Source: Apricaphanius iberus (lineage: Eukaryota > Chordata > Actinopteri > Cyprinodontiformes > Aphaniidae). From it: DNA of 64,000 nucleotides. Positions 10,741-22,179 of this stretch are shown here, one piece after another (position 1 is the stretch's first letter; each line of letters opens with the position of its first letter). The stretch covers positions 229,190 through 293,189 of the forward strand of contig JAPXFQ010000117.1 in NCBI GenBank assembly GCA_028564705.1, read 5' to 3'. A model generated the notes under the pieces. The model saw only the letters and a program-made list of their open reading frames with translations. It made no database searches and had not been told where the DNA came from. A program made the translations under genes and the position numbers.

Positions 10741-11033
10741 ATTCGGATCATAGGCTCCGACTGCAGATCTCAACGAAACTCCAGTCCTAACAGTTTTAGC
10801 CACAATCTTTAATTTCCTCCTCAGCCGTCAGACGTCCATCTGAAACAGTCTTTCACCTGGTACCTTCTCTGTCTACCTGTCTGGCTGGAAAATCTTCAAG
10901 GCCTCTCACGTAACATATGGTGTTTCATTCTTATTCTTCCGTCAACCTGCCAGTTCGTCTCACTCCAGTTCAATAATATTTATACTATATATATTTATAT
11001 AAATAATAGTCTACGTAGCTACCATCAAATCTT

Positions 11034-11591
11034 ATGACTCAGATCAGCATCTTCATTAAGATGGCGACAGGTAGCCCCTGTCCAGCCCTTGATCATAGGC
11101 ACATATGTTATCAAAAGGTTTTAAAAGCTAGAAACTCCCTCAGCTACACATCGCTTACGCTCACCTCCAACTTTTCACCCATTGCATTCTTATGCTTCAC
11201 TACTGCTATCTATCCCCCTTCGTCGACCTATCTCCTCAGCCCACGCTCCTGCTTGGCTGCTTCAGTTTCCTGTGTTCGGAATTTGCCCCCTCTTCAACCA
11301 TACACGACTTTTCATACATCCCAGTCTCTCTGACATCTCAATTTCTGTCAGGACACCCTCATTTGCATCATATGCAGAAGCCAAACAGACCAGCTCTGCA
11401 TTTCCGTCCGATTCAACTTATTCTGCCTCAGTTCTAACTTCAACCCCTTACAAACCAATCCCTGCTATGTTCAGTCCTGATTATCTGCTAACACCTCATC
11501 ATTTGACCTGCTTCTCGTTTCAAAATAAGGTAAGTATAAAGCCCTTAAAACTCAAGCTATATTCTTAATCTAATCTGATTGTTCCTAACAG
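11034..11591 (+). pseudogene. tyrosine recombinase remnant, first copy, with intron-like tract
   Basis: Weakly coding sequence between the RNase H remnant and the recombinase C-terminus. The tract around 11440-11530 resembles the tract at 13165-13240 (both contain TATGTTCAGTCC), suggesting that the recombinase region is present twice. Bases 11530-11591 begin GGTAAGT and end CTAACAG, a 62-bp GT-AG candidate intron. Introns are known in some DIRS-like elements, but here this is inference. Confidence 0.4.
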
Positions 11592-11754
11592 AGCTGTCAT
11601 TGCAACTAATAGCCTTGTTTCTCTCAGCGTTCTTCTATTCCTACAAGCTCCAACTGCTTGTTGGTTAGCATCTGCTCAGATGATGCTCAAAGCAACTGAG
11701 CATCCTCCATCCTTTCTGTCTTTTCAGACCCCCAGACGGTCGCGGCAGATGACA

Positions 11755-12566
11755 GCTTCATCATCATCATCATCATCATCCTTTATTTATAAAGCACATT
11801 TAAACAGTGACAGCGCCAACCAAAGTGCTGTACAAGACAATAAAATACTTAAGAATATACAGCAGCATAAAATAGCTAAAACAAGTAAAAATGGTAAAAA
11901 CAAACAGACAAGATCTCACAGGGGTTTAACCGACTCAGCCGAGAAGGCTTGGGAATAAAAATATGTCTTAAGACGAACTTTAAAAATGGGGAGGGACGGG
12001 GCGAGTCGGACCGTCAGGGGGAGTTGGTTCCAGAGCTTAGGAGCACAAACTGAAAAAGCCCGTTCCCCACGGGCCTTATAGCGGGCAGGAGGAACAAGCA
12101 GAAGGTACTGTTCAGATGACCTCAAGGTTCGCGCCGGAACGTGAGGGCTTAAAAGCTGTGCCAAATAAAAGGGGGCCATTTCGTGCATTGATTTATAGAC
12201 TAGCAGGAGAATTTTAAACTTAATGCGAAATCTCACTGGAAGCCAGTGTAAATTAGCCAAGACAGGGGTGATGTGCTGCCGCCGTTCTGTGCCCGTCAGA
12301 AACCTAGCGGCGGCGTTTTGTACCAGTTGGAGCTGCACCACTAAAGAGAAGGGAACACCATATAAGAGAGCGTTAGCATAGTCCAGATGAGACATTACAA
12401 AAGCATGGACAACTGACTGGAGATCTTTTTTATTCAAAACTGATTTTAGCTTGGCAAGCCGTCGGAGATGAAAGAAACATGACCTGACTACTTGATTTAT
12501 CTGCACATCCATTTTAAGAAAGGCATCCAGAGTGACCCCCAGATTTTTTATTGTAGGCTTTACCAA
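11755..12566 (-). pseudogene. LINE C: 5'-truncated LINE, RT C-terminal part
   Basis: A 216-residue minus-strand frame (11916-12566) carries IKNLGVTLDAFLKMD, FFHLRRLAKLK, HLDYANALLYGVP, QNAAARFLTGT and ITPVLANLHWLPV, the conserved C-terminal region of L2/Rex1-type LINEs. It is open to its stop. The 3' UTR (11790-11915) contains the TTTATTTATAAAGCACATTTA and CCAAAGTGCTGTACA motifs of fish LINE ends, and the tail is an ATC/GAT microsatellite at 11757-11781. The palm domain is missing through 5' truncation near 12570. It sits inside the DIRS/Ngaro-like element. Confidence 0.82.
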
Positions 12567-12574
12567 TGCAGGTA

Positions 12575-12840
12575 ACGAACTTGTACTGAGCCAGGTTCAG
12601 CCAGAGATTTCCTCCCAAAGGGCAGTTTTTTTCTCTCCACCGTCGCTTCATGCTTGCTCAGTATGAGGGATTGCTGAATAGACTGCCATGATTGCAGGTC
12701 TGCATCAGTGGGACCAGACCCCATGTCGACGGCTTCATGCAATCTGCTGGGGTTCCTTCCATAGAAAACTTTGCGAATCGCCACTATGCAGAAGTACAAA
12801 GCAAATTGAATAGCACCGCTACCAGGTTCTGATTCACTAG
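12575..12840 (+). repeat. LINE 3'-UTR fragment, plus orientation
   Basis: Contains the series GAGCCAGGTTCAGCC, TTTCCTCCCAAAGGGCAGTT, GTGCTTGCTCA-like and GGTTCC-TTCCATAG-like segments, and an AAATTGAATAG end. This resembles 3' UTRs of fish Rex1/L2-type LINEs, whose 3' ends have GAATTGAATTG-like tails. No coding part is attached. It lies back to back with LINE C, so two separate insertions met here. Confidence 0.55.
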
Positions 12841-13500
12841 TCACTCTCGCCAGATTCTCCGGCAGTCCAGTATCTCACCAGAGTTCTTTCCCATTAATTG
12901 AATCCGCATTGACACCTCAGCCGCCCGATCAGGGATCGCAAACATCATCCAATTTTAGGTCATCAGTGCTCTTCCGTGCATTGAACCCACGTCCGCAATG
13001 ATCTAGACGATCCATGTCACGCCCATTCACTACTGGGCTAATCCAGACCAATTTTAGGTCATCAGTGCTCTTCCGTGCATTGAACCCACGTCCGCAATGA
13101 TCTAGACGATCCATGTCACGCCCATTCACTACTGGGCTAATCCAGACCTTTTTGGGGTTCTGACATTAGTCCCTATAAGCCATCCCGTTATGTTCAGTCC
13201 CGGGTTAACGCCTCACCATTCAACCCGCGGTTCATCACCGAATTAGAAGCTCAGCTACCAGCTTCTGGTTCTCAAATTCCTTTCATCAGATTCTCTGCTG
13301 GTCTGGCATCTCCTGGAACACTATTCAGTCCACTCCTTTTGCACGGGAGCAGCAATCTCCGCCGCACGGTCAGGGATTTCAGACAATCTAATTCAAATTC
13401 AGGCTGTTGGTCTTCACCTGCTTCCCGATCCTAGATTCGTAATAACTTGCCTGACCTGCACCGTGCCCACTCATTCCTCTGTTTATCTGTAAGACCATCT
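12841..13500 (+). pseudogene. tyrosine recombinase C-terminal remnants (two partial copies)
   Basis: Around 13320-13410 one frame reads HSFCTGAAISAARSGISD, matching the HxxR box of DIRS/Ngaro tyrosine recombinases (typically HSFRIGAAT-A), but with the catalytic Arg replaced by Cys. An earlier, more worn version at about 12900-12945 reads TSAARSGIANIIQ. The Tyr nucleophile region after it (SS-LFRALNP) has Leu where a Tyr is expected. Both copies are therefore inactive. In an intact element this enzyme integrates the circular DNA product without making target-site duplications. Confidence 0.6.
12949..13146. repeat. 99-bp tandem duplication
   Basis: Bases 12949-13047 and 13048-13146 are the same 99-bp unit, starting CCAATTTTAGGTCATC and ending GCTAATCCAGA. 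The unit covers the worn recombinase C-terminus. Because 99 is divisible by three, the minus strand shows a spurious 33-residue repeat. Confidence 0.9.
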
Positions 13501-13667
13501 TTGGGGGTCCTGAGCAGGCACAGGAAAGACGAACTCCTGAAGACTGCAACCCCACACTGAGTCTACCTCCTGACCTCATCGGCTCGTCTCCCAAGACTTC
13601 CGTTCTCACAGTTCATTCAATAAACCTTTAATCACTATCTATCATGCGTGGTCCTTGCTAGTGAAAT
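13500..13667 (+). repeat. B1 direct repeat of the DIRS/Ngaro-like element
   Basis: The segment running through GTCCTGAGCAGGCACAG, TCAATAAACCTTTAATCA and ATGCGTGGTCCTTGCTAGTG recurs at 14269-14432 with few differences. The AATAAA motif at 13619-13624 could serve as a polyadenylation signal. It is followed directly by the palindromic junction at 13644-13710. Confidence 0.85.
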
Positions 13668-13794
13668 GGAGTTAACATGTTAACTTACGTTCAGGAGTGG
13701 GACCACGCATCAACTCATCGTATGCAGTAATCAACATTAATTCAATCGACCTGGCTTTCCAGACATCGCACACCTCACAAATCAATCAGCGATC

Positions 13795-13802
13795 TATATA
13801 AG
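13795..13802 (+). promoter_or_regulatory. TATA-box-like motif in A2 segment
   Basis: TATATAAG lies about 110 bp after the B1 repeat, within a segment that would be the element's 5' repeat and thus its promoter. No start-site evidence is available. Confidence 0.4.
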
Positions 13803-13929
13803 CCAGGCTCGCTTCACGTTCAACGTCTGTCATGTTCGTTCACATACCCTCCCTACCCGACCCAATCCGTTGTCTTACCTCAATCTTCTCTACTGCTCCA
13901 TACCCTTAACTTCCGTCCCGTCGAACCCA

Positions 13930-14205
13930 CATGTTCGACCCATTGACCCTCATCCCTCATCCTCTCATCCCTTCGACCCTCATGCCCTCGACCCTCATCC
14001 CTTCCACCCTTCCCTCATCCATTTTGACCCCTCACCCCTTCGACCCTCATCCCTTCGACCCTCATCCCCTCGACCCTCATCCCTTCGACCCTTCCCTCAT
14101 CCATTTTGACCCCTCATCCCTTTCGACCCTCATCCCCTCATTCCTTCAACCCTTCCCTCATCCCTTTCAACCCTCATCCTCTCCACCCTTCCCGCCATCC
14201 TCTAC
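13930..14205. repeat. CTCATCCCTTCGACC minisatellite
   Basis: An array of about 15-bp units of the form CTCATCCCTTCGACC, mixed with TTCCCTCATCCATTTTGACC variants. The repeat keeps plus-strand frames open but encodes only a Pro/His/Asp/Ser repetition. I do not consider it a gene. Confidence 0.85.
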
Positions 14206-14268
14206 CTCTCATTTAGCCTACTCACAGTCCTAGCCTTTTCTAACATCTCTTTCTTTCAGGATTGTCTG

Positions 14269-14432
14269 GGGGGTCCTGAGCAGGCACAGCAAAGACAAAC
14301 TCCTGAAGACTGCACCCCCACACTGAGTCTACCTCCTGACCTCATCGGCTCGTCTACCCAGACTTCGTTCTCACCGTTCATTCAATAAACCTTTAATCAT
14401 TATCTATGATGCGTGGTCCTTGCTAGTGAAAC
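14269..14432 (+). repeat. B2 direct repeat, right end of the DIRS/Ngaro-like element
   Basis: Second copy of the B repeat, ending GCGTGGTCCTTGCTAGTGAAA. Similarity to B1 stops at about 14432, which sets the right boundary of the element. Confidence 0.8.
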
Positions 14433-16484
14433 TGCTTCTATGCTTACTGCGTTGCTGTCCATTTTAGAGGAATGCTACAGGGCGTCATGCAAGCTCATGT
14501 GACTTGCCAGCAGCTTGCAATGTAAACCTGAAGCAAACATAAAGAAAATATTGCTTCAGTTTATGTAAATATGCAGAAACGTCTAGGTTGTGCATAGGAA
14601 ATATCTACCTTCTTTAGTCTGATAGGAATATAGCAGGTACATTAGAAAGAATCAAACAGTTAAAAAAAATTGGCTTATTTTTGGTTGCCCTATCAATTTT
14701 CCATATAGTGAAGTAAAACCAATTACCTGTAGGATATTAAATTGCAAAAAGTCCTTAATTAGGGTTTTAATAAGTCAAATCTTGGAGAAATAAAAACTTT
14801 TATAGGTTCCCTCTATCTATTAAGGGATATTCATTAAACCCCCTGACTGCATCTGATGCCAGAAAGTGCTTCCACCACAGTGGTTCTGAGAGGAACAGCA
14901 GTGACTGATGTACATTCACAGCTTCACCATCTGGAAGCCCTCTTAAGACACGGAGAAGTCATTCATTAGAGGACAGACCTCCCTCTGTTCCTGCAAACCT
15001 TGAACCACTTACACAAGTGATTTCGAGGGAATGATTTTGTCTGTGCAGAAAATCAAAGGAAGTAACATCTTGAATTACAATAAGAGTGATAGTGCCAAGA
15101 TTGCCCTAGGCCGAAAGAAAAAATAAAAAGTTTGTTGTGATCCAGAGGCAGTTGGCAAAGTAGGGAGTAACAATTCAGCACAGTAGTTAATGGCAATTGA
15201 AGACCTCTAACCATATCACCCACTTCTTCTAGAGAGAGGTGGTGAGAAGACCAGGTGCTATGAAGTTGTTAATCCCTTCACTGTTCACCTCCTCCTCTCA
15301 TACTATCCAATCTACACCTCAACAATTCAAAAAACTTTCCCAAAAGGAAAGAGCTAATAAAAAATATTTTTTCTTTTTAAATAAAGCCTTTTCTGAAATC
15401 CAAACACGTCATCTGCAGAGATGTTTTTTTTCCCCGAATCAAAGGTATTCTTAATGTATCAATAATTACACCAGTGCATGAAAAATGTATTGAGCTGATT
15501 TACTGTTTAAAATGGCAAGTGTTTCATTGGGGTTTACCAGCTTTTATTTATTCCATTCACAACCTAAGGCCTAAAAAACAAACAAACAAAAATTTGTAGT
15601 TATTGATCCTTTTTTTATCAGCTTCCCATACTGTGGTGAAACAGGGATCAATGTCTATTCTAACTGGCAAGCAACACAAAAAAAAAACACAATAAAATAC
15701 TTCACCTCTAAGACACTGAACTCCCATGTGCACTGTTTAAATTTGAGTGTAGAAGAAACTCTCTGCTGTTGAAGTTGCATAGATATTGTGTCAATATTTC
15801 AAGAATATATATTCAGGTAGAATCATTACATGTTAATGTGGCTCGTTAAAGAAAAACATTTATTAACAATGTGTGAGATTAATTTTCTAAAAGATATGTA
15901 AATACAGACCCCCATCCATTGGATTATGTGGTAGTAAAACAAAGCTTTGAAATATTGATTGTTCTTACTGCACTGGTATTTTAAGGCAGGCTCAAAAATA
16001 ATTAGTTTTGCAGGTGAACTGATGTCAAGTTGCATGGGTTGTACAAATTCCTGTATCTAGACTTATTGTTGGGCTGGTCAACAACAATATTTACATCAGC
16101 ATTGGTGAGACCTACAACCTGATATCACAAAGAGTCTTCTCTCATGGGCTGAATATATAGTTCAAATCCTAGTGATGACTGTGTTGCATAAATTATATGC
16201 ACATAAAACAGACCCAGGCAAACCCTCCTACCCTAAAGATAAAAACCAAACCAATCATGATAATGATCACCATTAAAAACAAATTAACGATAAACATTTT
16301 TTGGACTATGGGGAGAAATCATCATTTAAGCTTATGATTAGCCATGAAATCCCCTTAAAAGCAATTATTTCCGAACAAACTTACCTGTTTTAATGATTTA
16401 TTAATTTTATTGATAGGATGCATTGCAATTATCTCTGACGTCTCAAAGCAAGGTCTAAGGTCCAAATCTTGCTGTCCCTATCTC
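14433..16484. other. no feature recognised
   Basis: AT-rich sequence with short open frames on both strands and no recognisable motif, repeat pair or RNA gene. Confidence 0.45.
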
Positions 16485-16745
16485 TTAGGTCATCCTATGC
16501 AAAATTGGTGTATTCACCCTCTGCAGATGTGGGTGAATTGAACATTCTAAATTTGCCTGAAGAGTGTGTATGAGGGTGAACAGTTTTCTGTAGCATGCAG
16601 CTCTGTGATGTCCCTGGGATGAACTAGCAACTCGTTTGGCCAGTACCCTTCCTCTTCACAGCTGACTGCCACAATAGGCTCTGGTCCCTCTGTGACCCTG
16701 AACGGGATGAAGCATGTACAGAAAATAGATTGATGGAGGTTTTAT
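16485..16745 (+). repeat. diverged teleost interspersed repeat, GATGGA-like tail
   Basis: Worn copy of the family at 8495-8816. It shows ATTCTAAATTTGCCTG, GAGTGTGTATGAGGGTG, GATGTCCCTGGGATGA and an AAAATAGATTGATGGAGG end in the expected order. Confidence 0.55.
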
Positions 16746-17099
16746 CATTTTCTGTTTAATACATGAGCTGACTGGAGGGCATCGAGTATGTAGAGCTTGA
16801 TTGTTGGTTAGTAAATTAATTGAGTCCCTGGCGTAATTACTCAGACAAGACAGCAGGCAGACACTGATCCTCAGCATCTCTGATTATGTGGTGTTTGTGC
16901 TGTGAAAGGGGTCATTAGTCACTCTCACCATGGCAGCTCTAGCTGTCTTCTCAAAATACTCACTGTGTCAATGTGGTAAAGATGGTAAGGAAAAGAAAAA
17001 GAAGAAAGAATCGCCTGGGTGTAATGGGAACTCTCAGACAAAACAGTATTACACAAACCTAAGTCAAACTCTTATGATGTATGACCTCAAGCTATAAGG

Positions 17100-17235
17100 C
17101 AAGGTAATTGTATTTGTATAGCACACTTTCAACACAAGGCAATTCAAGGTGCTTCACATGATTAGGTGGTAGAGAAACCAAACATATAAGAAAAGCATAG
17201 AAAGTAAAAACAGGAAAAACATATGAGAAAATCAT
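17100..17235 (-). repeat. LINE 3'-end fragment
   Basis: GGTAATTGTATTTGTATAGC and AAGGCAATTCAAGGTGCTTC resemble the terminal motif of Rex1/L2-type LINE 3' UTRs in minus orientation. The same CAAGGCAATTCAA-GTGCTT core occurs at 18489-18508. Confidence 0.5.
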
Positions 17236-18454
17236 AGTAGTTAGACTTCCATATTATGTCAGACATTGAAAAGCTATATTGTAGTTTTTTTACTTTTATA
17301 TGAACTTTTGTTAATGAATCATATGCGTTTTTCTCTCCTTGCATTATTGGTATTCTTGTCACTCATTTTTCTATTGCAGCAGTCCCAAAGTCCTCCCCAC
17401 TCTGCTTTGCTCTGCTCTCCACTGGCACGCTGCCAAACACAGAATTGGCACAGTCGCTTCCAATTTAGTGCTTTGCTAAGATAGATATGTTTGCTTTCCA
17501 TGGTGCTGACAGAATCCCTCACCTCAAAATATATGTGAAGGAAAGGCTGAACTTTCTTTGCTAAATTTAGCTGAGGACAAAGTTCAGAACTCCTGAAATA
17601 AACAAAATGGAAGCTGACGAACAATTGGAGAACGGTTTGCAGGGAGAAAAAACATTTTGCACCGTGAACCTTTTTACTAATCCATACACGTTTGGTTATG
17701 CATCAATCGAGGCTTTTCTGTGTTGGGCTTGCATGTTTTTTCAGGTTCAAGCATAAATTTTCTTCCAATACTTTATGTATAATCCTCTTGGTCATTGACA
17801 CTAAGGGAGACAGGCACCAGTTTGCCATGAACTTTTAAGGAATTGACATAGATAACAAATTGGTATAGATGAGGGGTGGATGGATTAATTGCTAAACTTC
17901 TTTTGTTTCAAATATTACATTTTTCTATACAGATCAAAACTATTTGTCAGTTGTTTAAAAAAAATCCACATTTAAACAGATAAAGTAGTAGCTTACCTTA
18001 GTATCAACGTGTATGTTTTCCACAAGCCATTTGGCATTGGCAAAATGTGAGATTATCAAAAAACTACCTGGATATATTTGTAATAGCCTTCCCTATGCAT
18101 GGCTAAGTGCATTTAGCTCTAATTTCTGGGTTAGGAGTATGACACAAAGCAGAGATTCAGTTGTACCTACACCTTACCGGAAAATGGTATGCTTTTTGCC
18201 ATTTTTCAGGGAATATAAATTACAGTAAAGAAATGTATTACTAGCGATTAGTGGTTGGTTGAAGTCATTTATTGTCGAACATTTTTTTGGCTCTTTGTAA
18301 ACCATGACATCCAAAACATTCCATACTGCTGCTATCCAAAGGTAACTAGATTTTATATGTGTGTATTGTCCCCTTTGACAACAGTGACAGCTTAAAGCCA
18401 TTCCTGGTTGTTGTGGACAAGGCAATTTATTTTATCAAAAGCATAAATTATAAA
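17236..18454. other. no clear feature
   Basis: AT-rich sequence. Bases 17750-17885 end GGGGTGGATGGATT and may be another remnant of the tailed repeat at 8495, but too worn to call. Confidence 0.4.
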
Positions 18455-18690
18455 AAAAAAGTTTATTTGTAGAGCACTAATCATACACAAGGCAATTCAA
18501 AGTGCTTTGCAGTTGCATAAATGAAGAAAACAGATAAACAGAAAAAAAAAACTTAAAAAATAAATACAATTACAAAAAGTAAGAGAACAGATCAAATACT
18601 TTCAATTGTCATATGCATGGGTAAAAACAACTGTTTTCAGCCTGGATTTAAACATTGTTTTAGTTGAGGCTTGTCTCACATCTGTAAAGA
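18455..18690 (-). repeat. LINE 3'-end fragment
   Basis: The AAAGTTTATTTGTAGAGCAC, AAGGCAATTCAAAGTGCTTT and GCCTGGATTTAAACA segments match the end of L2/Rex1-type LINEs in minus orientation. No coding region is attached, so the copy is heavily 5'-truncated. Confidence 0.55.
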
Positions 18691-18971
18691 AGAAGATCAG
18701 GAGACCATGGGCCTGTACCATGAAGTCGATTAGATGGCTAGCCAGCTTTGTTTCAGCTTAGTGTCCGCCAACCCTGGGTTTTAGGTACTATGAAAGTAGC
18801 TCGGCTTTGATCGGTGTTTGTTGCCATGGTATCTTACGCTGCACGGCTAACCTGCTCCGGGGCAGGTTATGTTCTGGATTCAAGATCTCAGACTAAAGTT
18901 TGACCGATCAGCTGTGAGCAAAGAAACATATAGGTGACGTAATTAATTCCCAGCATCTGTTCTCTGTTGCA

Positions 18972-19195
18972 ATGGCTTCATCTTTTCTCCCAAATCCTGT
19001 GGACATCTCCGCGCAAATTGTTAGACAAGCCCTTCATAGAGAAAGAGTTTTTAGGTACAGATAAAATCCATTTGACTTTCCTGATGCTTACTTGTATGAA
19101 AGATACAGATTTTCCACGGAAGGAATGTCTTATCTTTGTGAACTGCTTGAGCTGCACATAACAAATGTGACTCGTCGAAGCAATGTCCTTACTGT
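18972..19195 (+). pseudogene. Harbinger transposase N-terminal remnant (HARBI1-like)
   Basis: From the ATG at 18972 the frame reads through VDISAQIVRQALHRERVF, a stop within an altered RD-LDP-like stretch, then YLYERYRFSTEGMSYLC and ITNVTRRSNVLTV. This order matches the start of Harbinger nucleases. The DDE catalytic core that should follow is deleted, so only the N-terminal ~75 codons remain, with a nonsense codon. It converges on the Myb-like gene, as in complete Harbinger elements. Confidence 0.72.
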
Positions 19196-19450
19196 ACCGC
19201 ATCCATAATCAGCCGCCCCTTATATTTGATCAGAGCAAACTCCTCCGCCACAGTGTAATCTTGAGGAGGTGGCCCTCTCCCAGTTTTCCTCATTTTACAT
19301 TTTTTTCTGTTTTCTGCAAACAAGTGTTTGTGATTAAATGTTCAAAATAATAATAAAAGGTTATGGCAAATACTCACCACTTTGAATTATATTTTTATAT
19401 TTTGTCTTGATCTGATGCCAAGAACGTTTGGAGTTGGGGTTGCATCTAAA
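19196..19450 (-). pseudogene. Myb-like Harbinger accessory protein: second and third exon-like parts
   Basis: Minus strand. The middle exon (about 19383-19449) follows a TTTTTAG acceptor and reads SKRSWHQIKTKYKN, ending at a GGTGAGT donor. The last part (about 19196-19310) reads RKTGRGPPPQDYTVAEE and then EFALIKYKGR. These match the C-terminal half of the Myb/SANT-like protein encoded next to Harbinger nucleases, which helps bring the transposase to the transposon ends. The 3' end is cut by the deletion that fuses it to the transposase N-terminus at about 19195-19200. Confidence 0.68.
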
Positions 19451-19514
19451 AATCAATGAATATCAATCTTCCTTAGGATGCAATAGCCTATACATTCACA
19501 TTTTACATACATCT

Positions 19515-19520
<6 letters not shown>

Positions 19521-19557
<37 letters not shown>
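19521..19557. repeat. TA dinucleotide array, Tc1 target
   Basis: A run of AT/TA repeats ends exactly at the left terminus of the Tc1 element, and TATATATATA resumes at 21135. The element therefore entered a TA array, consistent with its TA target preference. Confidence 0.9.
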
Positions 19558-19561
<4 letters not shown>

Positions 19562-19770
19562 CGTGGAGAAAATTGTTGGTACCCTTCATTAAATCAAAGA
19601 AAAACTCATAATGGTCACAGAAATAACTTTAATCTGACAAAAGTAATAATAAATAAAAATTATATAAATGTTGACCAATGAAAGTCAGACATTGCTTTTC
19701 ATCCATGCTTCAACGGAATTATTTAAAAAATAAATGCATGAAACAGGCCTGGACAAAAATGATGGTACCC
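19558..19770. repeat. Tc1 left terminal inverted repeat
   Basis: It pairs with 20922-21134. Outer and inner GGTACCC-containing sites, the likely transposase-binding repeats, lie about 185 bp apart. Confidence 0.9.
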
Positions 19771-19775
19771 ACAAC

Positions 19776-20760
<985 letters not shown>

Positions 20761-20921
20761 TGTGGTACACACCACGTCACCAAACAACACAGTGACTACC
20801 TGGAGTCCTATATATAGGCCCACTGAGTGATTACAGGATTGTAGACACCTAGGATGCTGATTAGTGGACATACCTTGGATTAACATGTCCCTTTGGTCAC
20901 ATTATTTTCATTCTTTTCTAG

Positions 20922-21134
20922 GGGTACCATCATTTTTGTCCAGGCCTGTTTCATGCATTTATTTTTTAAATAATTCTGTTGAAGCATGGATGAAAAGCAA
21001 TGTCTGACTTTCATTGGTCAACATTTATATAATTTTTATTTATTATTACTTTTGTCAGATTAAAGTTATTTCTGTGACCATTATGATTTTTTCTTTTATT
21101 TAATGAAGGGTACCAACAATTTTGTCCACGTCTG
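20922..21134. repeat. Tc1 right terminal inverted repeat
   Basis: Reverse complement of 19558-19770 with few differences, ending GTCCACGTCTG next to TA. Confidence 0.9.
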
Positions 21135-21195
21135 TATATATATATCTCAATACGAATACATTTTCATTTTAGCATTTGATATATTTTTAATATGC

Positions 21196-21390
21196 TTAGC
21201 CTACATAAATGTACATTAATTGTTTAACCCACGCATTAACGCAATCAGCAATCTTCCTCCACGACTGTTCTCTTGCTTTGGCAGCAGCTACTGTGTTACT
21301 GCGTGCTTGAAAAATACTTCGAAATTCTTCATATTTCTGGAGAATAATCTCTTGCTCCTCCGTTGAAAAGTATATAGCTCTCGCTCTCAA
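21196..21390 (-). pseudogene. Myb-like Harbinger accessory protein: first exon
   Basis: The minus strand from ATG at 21390 reads MRARAIYFSTEEQEIILQK, YEEFRSIFQARSNTVAAAK and REQSWRKIADCVNA, the conserved start of the Myb/SANT-like protein of Harbinger elements. Coding similarity stops after CVNA, where an intron begins in complete relatives; the Tc1 element lies in that intron. The next exon resumes at about 19449. The exon itself is open and shows no obvious damage. Confidence 0.72.
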
Positions 21391-21604
21391 TCGAACGCGA
21401 TTGGTTTTTCAGTGTCGACGTCACTCTATTATGTGCACGCGTGTGGATTAACCATTGTTTAAGGATCAAAGCCTGAGTTGACAGAGAAAGTTGAAAAGCT
21501 GCGTCATGGTACCAATAAAGCCTGATTGCATCGGTTTGGTTTTGGCGACTCAAAACCAATCCTGTAACCCCGAGTTTGTTCAGCTACCTTCATGGTACAG
21601 GCCC

Positions 21605-22175
21605 CAGATAATTCAACCACACAAATATCATTTATTGTTACTCTGGAGTTGGATAGCAGACGAGGTTTAACTGGAATTAAGTTCGTTCTCAAGAGAAAGG
21701 GGTCCAAGCTCCACCAGATTAAGTTTCAGTGGAAGAAGGCAGAAGGTCACATTCAGCAGGATAAAATCCAACAGTGCTTGTCTTGACAGATCCAATCCAG
21801 CAAAAAACCAAGGCCAGGGACAGCAGAGTTGTCCAATCCGTTTTCTAGTGCAGGGTCCAGAAGCAGGCAAGGTTAAAGAACTAGGCAGGATAATATTAAC
21901 CAGGAACAGAATGCTAGACATCGACAGGTCAGGGCTCAAGATAATCTGGCAGGGAGCTTCTGGCTGGGAGAAGCTTATATAGGTGGAGACAGGAGTGACA
22001 AGCAGCAGGTACTTATTGAAAGCAGGTGAGTCTGATGAGAGTAATTAATGGCAGCAAAGAGCTAGAAACCAGCAGCTTTTAAGCTGCAACATTACAAAAT
22101 CCTCATGTTTTAGCTTCCTGAAACTGAAATGCAGCCTCACCGTGTTTATTGTTGACTCTGGGAACCACCAGGAGA
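21605..22175 (-). repeat. unclassified repeat-like, A/G-rich segment
   Basis: Purine-rich plus strand with CAGGGTCCAGAAGCAGGC and CTTATATAGGTGGAGACAGG, no open frame of note. Similar style of sequence lies at 30600-31050. Read on the minus strand each has a TATATAAG- or GATATAAGG-like box, so LTR or promoter-bearing repeat remnants are possible. I cannot name the family. Confidence 0.3.
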
Positions 22176-22179
22176 CCCC

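Larger units (their letters stand above)
13668..14268 (+). repeat. A2-like segment between the split repeats
   Basis: It begins with a perfect 14-bp palindrome, GTTAACATGTTAAC (13671-13684). GGACCACGCAT at 13700-13710 is the exact reverse complement of ATGCGTGGTCC at 13644-13654. A TATATAAG box follows at 13795-13802, then a minisatellite. In Ngaro-type elements this position holds the second copy of the 5' repeat. I did not find the matching A1 copy near 8817. Confidence 0.6.
8817..14432 (+). mobile_element. DIRS/Ngaro-like tyrosine-recombinase retroelement, decayed
   Basis: The order is a gag-like frame (8817-9116), a reverse transcriptase/RNase H remnant (about 10041-10740), tyrosine-recombinase remnants (about 11034-11591 and 12841-13500), then two direct copies of a ~160-bp repeat (13500-13667 and 14269-14432) flanking a ~600-bp segment. 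Such a B1-A2-B2 end is the 3' half of the split direct repeat structure of Ngaro-type elements; the A1 copy expected at the 5' end is not visible. LINE sequences interrupt it at 11755-12840. All coding parts carry stops and frameshifts. The left boundary is uncertain because it was set from the end of the repeat before it. Confidence 0.7.

Noticed and set aside
12929..13129. Minus-strand ORF with a 33-residue repeat
   Set aside because: It is produced by the 99-bp tandem duplication on the strand opposite the recombinase remnant.
13870..14233. Plus-strand Pro/His/Asp-rich ORFs
   Set aside because: They are translations of the CTCATCCCTTCGACC minisatellite.
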